A DNA stretch of 9,282 bases from the NCBI GenBank assembly GCA_013139935.1, contig WSZX01000342.1, positions 1 to 9,282 on the forward strand, in the 5' to 3' direction. The notes below the pieces were generated by a model. The model ran no database searches. It saw only the letters and a program-made list of their open reading frames with translations, and was not told the origin of the DNA. The DNA is from Ardenticatenales bacterium (GTDB lineage: Bacteria > Chloroflexota > Anaerolineae > Promineifilales > UBA4811). Positions 6,008 to 9,282 of this stretch are shown one piece after another. How positions within the stretch are numbered: the first letter of the stretch is position 1; each line of letters begins with the position of its first letter. Made by a program: the position numbers and the translations under genes.

Positions 6008-7261
6008 CTAAGCCCTTGGCGCTGGTTCAGTGGCTGCTCCAAGGGTCCAGAGGGTGATTTCCGGCCGGCAAAGAAAGCGAGCTCGCGGGGCAATGCCACC
6101 CTCAACTCCGATTCCGCGCGAGACGTATAACGTGAGTGGTTGCGCGCCGGCTCGCCGGAGTTTGTAGCACCCCATTTCGAATCGCTTCCCATAAACCGAA
6201 CTGGTGACGATTGCCCCGAAAAAGGGGGCGCGGATCTGGCCGCCGTGGGTGTGACCGGAAAGCTGCAAGTCCACTCGGGAGCGGGCTGCATAGGGCGCCA
6301 GGTCAGGGGAGTGGTAGATGAGAATGACCGGGGTGTCTGGCGGGACCTTTGCCAGCGCGGCCGTCAGGTTTCGGCCGTCAGCGGCGGGATTGTGGGAGCA
6401 ACTCAACCCGACCAGGGCCAACGGCCGACCGTTGGGGTTCAGGATCACGGATTCGTCGCATAGCCAGCGGAGGTGTGGCAGCCCCTCCAGCACCGAGGCG
6501 GCCGCCTCGGGCACATCAACCAGGGGGCTGCCGGTCACAGCGTATACTCCCAGCGGCGCGCGCCAGCGGCCAATGACGGCGCGCGCGTCGGCAATCGCTC
6601 GCGGGTCCAGATTGTGAGACAAACTCAGGATATCCCCGCTGAAGCAGATCAGATCTGGGCAGAGTTCCGCCATCAAGTCGTTCAATCTCTCTTCACGCAG
6701 CCCTTTTCTCTCCAGATGCAGGTCACTCAGGTGCAGCAGGCGGAGAGGCGGTGTGTCTGGCGACCATTGAGAGAAGGCCAGCTTGCGCTCAGTGACCCGG
6801 ATTTGGAATGGCTCCACCCAGGTTGTGTACCAGACAAGCCCGGTGAGTGCCGCCATGGCGCTCAGAGCCAGCCAGACGCTGCCCGCTGACTGCAGCAGGG
6901 TAGCCAGCACAGCTCGAAGGATGGCCAGTGCCAGGAGGGAGGGGTGAATCGGGCCAAAAGAACGGCGAGTCCGCGGCAGTCCGGTCAGCAATCCCCAGTC
7001 AAGCAAGGCGAAAGAGAGCCACCCAGTGGTAGAGATTCCGAGCGGAAGGGTGCTGCGCCACACGAGGCCAACGCAAGTCGCCAGAGCGACGAGCACCAAC
7101 AGGATGATCCATCCGGGCACTGACTCTAGTGCGACAGGCACCGTAAGAATCCGGTGGAGCAGCCTCTTTGGATCAGTTCCAGGGTAGGTCAATGGCGGGT
7201 GCTCGTCGTCGATCTCTGTGGGTGGAACATGGCAAGCGAGCAGCGGCCAACTGCGCGGCAA
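6008..7261 (-). CDS. Membrane-anchored calcineurin-like metallophosphoesterase with altered GNH[DE] motif
   Basis: The ORF reads 417 residues from a TTG at 7261. Residues about 50-150 hold three to four hydrophobic segments (for example WIILLVLVALATCVGLVW), so the protein should sit in the inner membrane. The phosphoesterase domain follows from about 173: D180 and H182 (LSDLHLE), D210 (SGDIL), H317 (YHSPD), and H337 and H339 (GHTHGG). The usual G-N-H-D/E block, which supplies a metal-bridging Asn and the catalytic His, reads G244-S-P-L-V-D. Activity may therefore be altered or absent. The layout resembles YkuE/YaeI-type membrane phosphoesterases. The start is uncertain: no Shine-Dalgarno sequence precedes 7261. 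An in-frame stop lies 21 bases upstream (it is the cupin stop codon), and TTG 7192 and GTG 7120 are alternatives. It is last in a run with cupin and fdhD and converges on mogA. Confidence 0.88.
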   Translation of the reverse strand: MPRSWPLLACHVPPTEIDDEHPPLTYPGTDPKRLLHRILTVPVALESVPGWIILLVLVALATCVGLVWRSTLPLGISTTGWLSFALLDWGLLTGLPRTRRSFGPIHPSLLALAILRAVLATLLQSAGSVWLALSAMAALTGLVWYTTWVEPFQIRVTERKLAFSQWSPDTPPLRLLHLSDLHLERKGLREERLNDLMAELCPDLICFSGDILSLSHNLDPRAIADARAVIGRWRAPLGVYAVTGSPLVDVPEAAASVLEGLPHLRWLCDESVILNPNGRPLALVGLSCSHNPAADGRNLTAALAKVPPDTPVILIYHSPDLAPYAARSRVDLQLSGHTHGGQIRAPFFGAIVTSSVYGKRFEMGCYKLRRAGAQPLTLYVSRGIGVEGGIAPRARFLCRPEITLWTLGAATEPAPRA

Positions 7262-7282
7262 CGGGAATGACGGGAGAGACGA

Positions 7283-7612
7283 CTAGATCGGCACCAGGCA
7301 GACAAAGCGCAGGACCGATTCGCCCCGATTGGCGAATTGGTGCATCTCCATGCCAGGCACAAAGACAACACTTCCGTCCCGGATGCGCAATTCGCCGCCT
7401 TCCTGGCGGACAACTCCCTCACCGTCCAGTACAAGGACCTCGTGTTCCCAGTCGTGCTGGTGGTAGGGAGTGGAATGTCCCGGTTCGATCTCAAAGATAC
7501 GCATGGCAAAGTTGGGAGCGTCATCCTTTTCTCCTATCACCCAGCGGACAGTCACGCCGGGCACCCCCTCGACCGGTTCGGCCGCCGTACGAGAATAGTG
7601 CTCAACCTTCAT
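7283..7612 (-). CDS. Small single-domain cupin protein
   Basis: It encodes 109 residues, one conserved beta-barrel (cupin_2 type). Cupin motif 1 is visible as G45-HSTPYHQHDWEHE with metal ligands H51, H53 and E58. Motif 2 is G80-SVVFVPGMEMHQFAN with H91, so a 3-His/1-Glu metal site is complete. Small cupins of this kind range from metal-dependent dioxygenases and isomerases to sugar or small-molecule sensors, and the sequence alone does not choose between these. The ATG at 7612 is preceded by a purine-rich GGGAG...AGAGAG stretch. It lies 27 bases after fdhD and 21 bases before the phosphoesterase start, so the three are probably one transcript. Confidence 0.88.
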   Translation of the reverse strand: MKVEHYSRTAAEPVEGVPGVTVRWVIGEKDDAPNFAMRIFEIEPGHSTPYHQHDWEHEVLVLDGEGVVRQEGGELRIRDGSVVFVPGMEMHQFANRGESVLRFVCLVPI

Positions 7613-7639
7613 CTCTCTGCTCCCGCTCCCACTTCAATT

Positions 7640-8407
7640 TCACCTTAATCTCTCCGGATGAGTGTAGACATGCATTCGGTCCGGCCGGAGGTAACCCACG
7701 ATCGTGATGTTCCACCGCTCTGCCCAGAGCACGGAGAGACTTGTCGGGGAAGTGCGGGATGCAACCAGCGGAATGTTCATCCGGCGCACCTTGCTAATCA
7801 TGTCAGAGCTGATCCGACCGGAAGTCAGCAGGACGTGGCCGCTGGGGTCAATCTCCTCGAGCAGACAACGGCCTGCCAGCTTGTCCAACGTGTTGTGGCG
7901 TCCTGCATCTTCAGTCCACATCGTCAGGGCGGATTGGGTGGCGAGGCCGGCCGCATGAACCCCTCGGGCTCGGCGGTAAAGCTGGGCCTGTTCCTGCAAT
8001 TCACCTAGCCGGTCCACCAACTGCCCGTGGGTCATCCGCAGGTTGGAGACCAGCGGCGGAAGATGAGGGGACAAGGTGTCAAAGGTTGTCCCCTTGCCAC
8101 AGCCCGACGTGAGGATGCGACGTTGGGGCAGGGCTAACTCCTTTTTCAGCCACACGTCCACGCAGGTTTGGTTCGGAGCCACGCTGACATCCAACAGGTC
8201 GTCTCGATGGGTGATTATCCCTTCGGTCAACAGGTAGCCAACAGCCAGGTACTCCTGTTGGCGGGGTGTGGCCATGATTGTGACCAGTTCCTGTCCGTTG
8301 ACAAAGATCGAGACATACGCTTCCTCGATCACGTGACCGGTAGTCGTCGTCCACAGGCCGCGCCGAAAAACGTCGTAGCTCCGGGGGACTGTTCCTCGCT
8401 CTGGCAT
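7640..8407 (-). CDS. fdhD: FdhD, sulfurtransferase / sulfur carrier for formate dehydrogenase
   Basis: FdhD passes sulfur from a cysteine desulfurase to the bis-MGD cofactor of formate dehydrogenase, which needs a sulfido ligand on Mo or W. Family blocks appear in order: GYLLTEGII, TSGCGKGTTF, GVHAAGLA, EDAGRHNTLDKLAG, LLTSGRISSDMISK, SRTSPTSLSVLWAE and VGYLRPDRMHVYT. In the sulfur-transfer loop only one cysteine is present (C103, S-G-C-G), where the E. coli protein has a C-x-x-C pair. I chose the ATG at 8407 (255 residues) because AGGT lies 6 bases upstream. The longer reading from 8500 would run through the tRNA terminator and share a base with the tRNA. No clear promoter lies between the terminator and this start. 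The formate dehydrogenase itself is not in the window. Confidence 0.93.
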   Translation of the reverse strand: MPERGTVPRSYDVFRRGLWTTTTGHVIEEAYVSIFVNGQELVTIMATPRQQEYLAVGYLLTEGIITHRDDLLDVSVAPNQTCVDVWLKKELALPQRRILTSGCGKGTTFDTLSPHLPPLVSNLRMTHGQLVDRLGELQEQAQLYRRARGVHAAGLATQSALTMWTEDAGRHNTLDKLAGRCLLEEIDPSGHVLLTSGRISSDMISKVRRMNIPLVASRTSPTSLSVLWAERWNITIVGYLRPDRMHVYTHPERLR

Positions 8408-8468
8408 CGATCTACCTGGACCATTCGTTTCGATGAACATGGTCAGAAGCTGGGCGATGAGCGCAACC

Positions 8469-8495
8469 AAAAAGCCCCGGTCACCAACCAGGGCT
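8469..8495 (-). terminator. Intrinsic terminator of tRNA-Leu
   Basis: On the minus strand, AGCCCTGGT and ACCGGGGCT form a 9-bp stem (one G-T wobble) around the 5-base loop TGGTG, followed by a T-run. It begins 5 bases after the tRNA 3' end. It separates the tRNA from fdhD and overlaps the N-terminal extension of the longest fdhD reading frame. Confidence 0.85.
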
Positions 8496-8499
8496 CTCA

Positions 8500-8584
<85 letters not shown>

Positions 8585-8596
8585 TGGATCGAGGTT

Positions 8597-8624
8597 ATTA
8601 TACTGGATGCATATCCCTTGTCAA
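8597..8624 (-). promoter_or_regulatory. Consensus sigma-70 promoter of tRNA-Leu
   Basis: On the minus strand TTGACA (8624-8619) and TATAAT (8602-8597) are both perfect consensus hexamers, spaced 16 bases apart. The predicted start near 8590 leaves only about six bases of leader before the mature tRNA. Its -35 box overlaps the -35 box of the opposing plus-strand promoter. Confidence 0.88.
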
Positions 8625-8646
8625 CCTCGCCTGAATCCTTTAAAAT
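8618..8646 (+). promoter_or_regulatory. Promoter of the LON-domain gene, superimposed on the tRNA promoter
   Basis: TTGTCA (8618-8623) and TAAAAT (8641-8646) each match the sigma-70 consensus at 5 of 6 positions, with a 17-base spacer. The expected start is about 8653, the A of the ATG, which predicts a leaderless message. No Shine-Dalgarno-like sequence stands between the -10 and the start codon. Confidence 0.7.
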
Positions 8647-8652
8647 GATACG

Positions 8653-9282
8653 ATGGATATCTTGCCCCTGAAGGTCGTTCTGTTTCCAGGGATGCCGCTC
8701 GCGCTGCACATTGCCGACGAGGGGCACAAGCTGATGGTGAGGGAGTCTATCGGCCGCGGGAAGCCCTTTGGGGTCGTCCTGAACCCGTACGGCTGCAGAT
8801 CGGAAGGAACTGCAGCGCCGCACCGCGTTGGAACGTCCGCCATCATTGTCGATGTGACCGAACTCCCAGACGGCGAACTAGACGTCGTCGCCGTTGGATA
8901 TCAGCGTTTCCGCATCTTGTCCCTGCTGCACGACCAACCTTACCTCAGCGGGCTGGTGAAGGTGCTGCCGCCTCGCGGCGAAGAAATGGACGCGGCCTAT
9001 CGGCAGGCTGCTTGTGTTCGACTGCACTTGAAGCGCTATCTCAGGCTCTTTGGCGAACTCACAGAGGATAGGATCAAGCTTGCCGAAATGCCGACAAAGC
9101 CGGTACTGCTTGCTTTTCTGGCGGCCGTCTTGCTGCAGGTTCCCCCGGCCGACAAGCAAAGGCTGCTGGCGAGTGAAACCATTCCTGAGATGCTTACTCG
9201 TGAGAAGGCTCTCCTGCTGCGCGAAGGGCGATTCTTGCAGGCGGATATCGGCGTCGAATATGCCCTTGAGGAAGGGGGACTT
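8653..9282 (+). CDS. Stand-alone LON substrate-binding-domain protein (peptidase S16, lon domain), 3' end outside window
   Basis: 210 codons are open to the window end. The start MDILPLKVVLFPGMPLALHI is the typical first strand of the LON N-terminal (PUA-like) domain. A family-like block VVAVGYQRFRILSL sits at about residues 77-90, and a helical region follows from about 112. No ATPase or protease motif occurs, and the complete proteins of this family are usually around 200-230 residues, so the stop is probably just beyond the edge. Such proteins share the substrate-recognition domain of Lon, but their biochemical role is not settled. It is only a distant paralogue of the N-domain of the full Lon encoded upstream in this window. 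The start ATG is set by the promoter; an ATG at 8645 is out of frame. Confidence 0.88.
   Translation, partial: MDILPLKVVLFPGMPLALHIADEGHKLMVRESIGRGKPFGVVLNPYGCRSEGTAAPHRVGTSAIIVDVTELPDGELDVVAVGYQRFRILSLLHDQPYLSGLVKVLPPRGEEMDAAYRQAACVRLHLKRYLRLFGELTEDRIKLAEMPTKPVLLAFLAAVLLQVPPADKQRLLASETIPEMLTREKALLLREGRFLQADIGVEYALEEGGL

Noticed and set aside
7168..7707. 179-codon plus-strand frame over the cupin and start of the phosphoesterase gene
   Set aside because: The translation is rich in Pro, Arg and Ser without family motifs and is antisense to two recognisable genes.

Overview
The window looks like a piece of the chromosome of a Chloroflexota-like bacterium (Anaerolineae or a relative). The base composition is GC-rich. 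The Lon protein carries a charged insertion just before its Walker A motif and wording in its ATPase core that I associate with Chloroflexota. The Hsp20-Lon gene order also fits. This assignment is inference from protein style, not from a search.

Left part (1-5989). At the extreme left edge, the first 21 codons of a probable queG (epoxyqueuosine reductase) run leftward out of the window. Divergent from it, across a 265-base gap holding a good sigma-70-type promoter and a perfect inverted repeat, is a plus-strand series. It comprises an Hsp20 small heat-shock protein, the ATP-dependent protease Lon, and a single-domain response regulator whose start lies inside the end of lon. After a short gap with a strong GNRA-loop hairpin come a PHP-AlbA_2 (Schlafen-type) fusion protein with an unassigned C-terminal domain, and a MogA/MoaB-type molybdopterin enzyme. 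Hsp20 (holding unfolded protein) and Lon (degrading it) form an obvious protein quality-control pair. The response regulator is tightly coupled to Lon.

Right part, minus strand (8624 down to 6008). A consensus promoter drives tRNA-Leu(GAG), which ends in an intrinsic terminator. Then come fdhD (sulfur carrier for formate dehydrogenase), a small cupin, and a membrane-anchored metallophosphoesterase in which the usual GNH[DE] metal/catalytic motif is replaced by G-S-P. fdhD and mogA together point to molybdenum- or tungsten-dependent formate dehydrogenase metabolism. The mogA and phosphoesterase genes converge, 18 bases apart.

Right edge (8653-9282, plus strand). A stand-alone LON substrate-binding-domain protein, without ATPase or protease within the visible part, runs off the window. 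Its promoter shares its -35 bases with the promoter of the opposing tRNA gene. Its predicted transcription start falls on the A of the ATG, so the mRNA is probably leaderless.

The most interesting items are the PHP-AlbA_2 fusion with its unassigned C-terminal domain, the superimposed divergent promoters with a leaderless gene, the lon-nested response regulator, and the motif-deficient phosphoesterase. No mobile element, CRISPR array or rRNA gene was seen.
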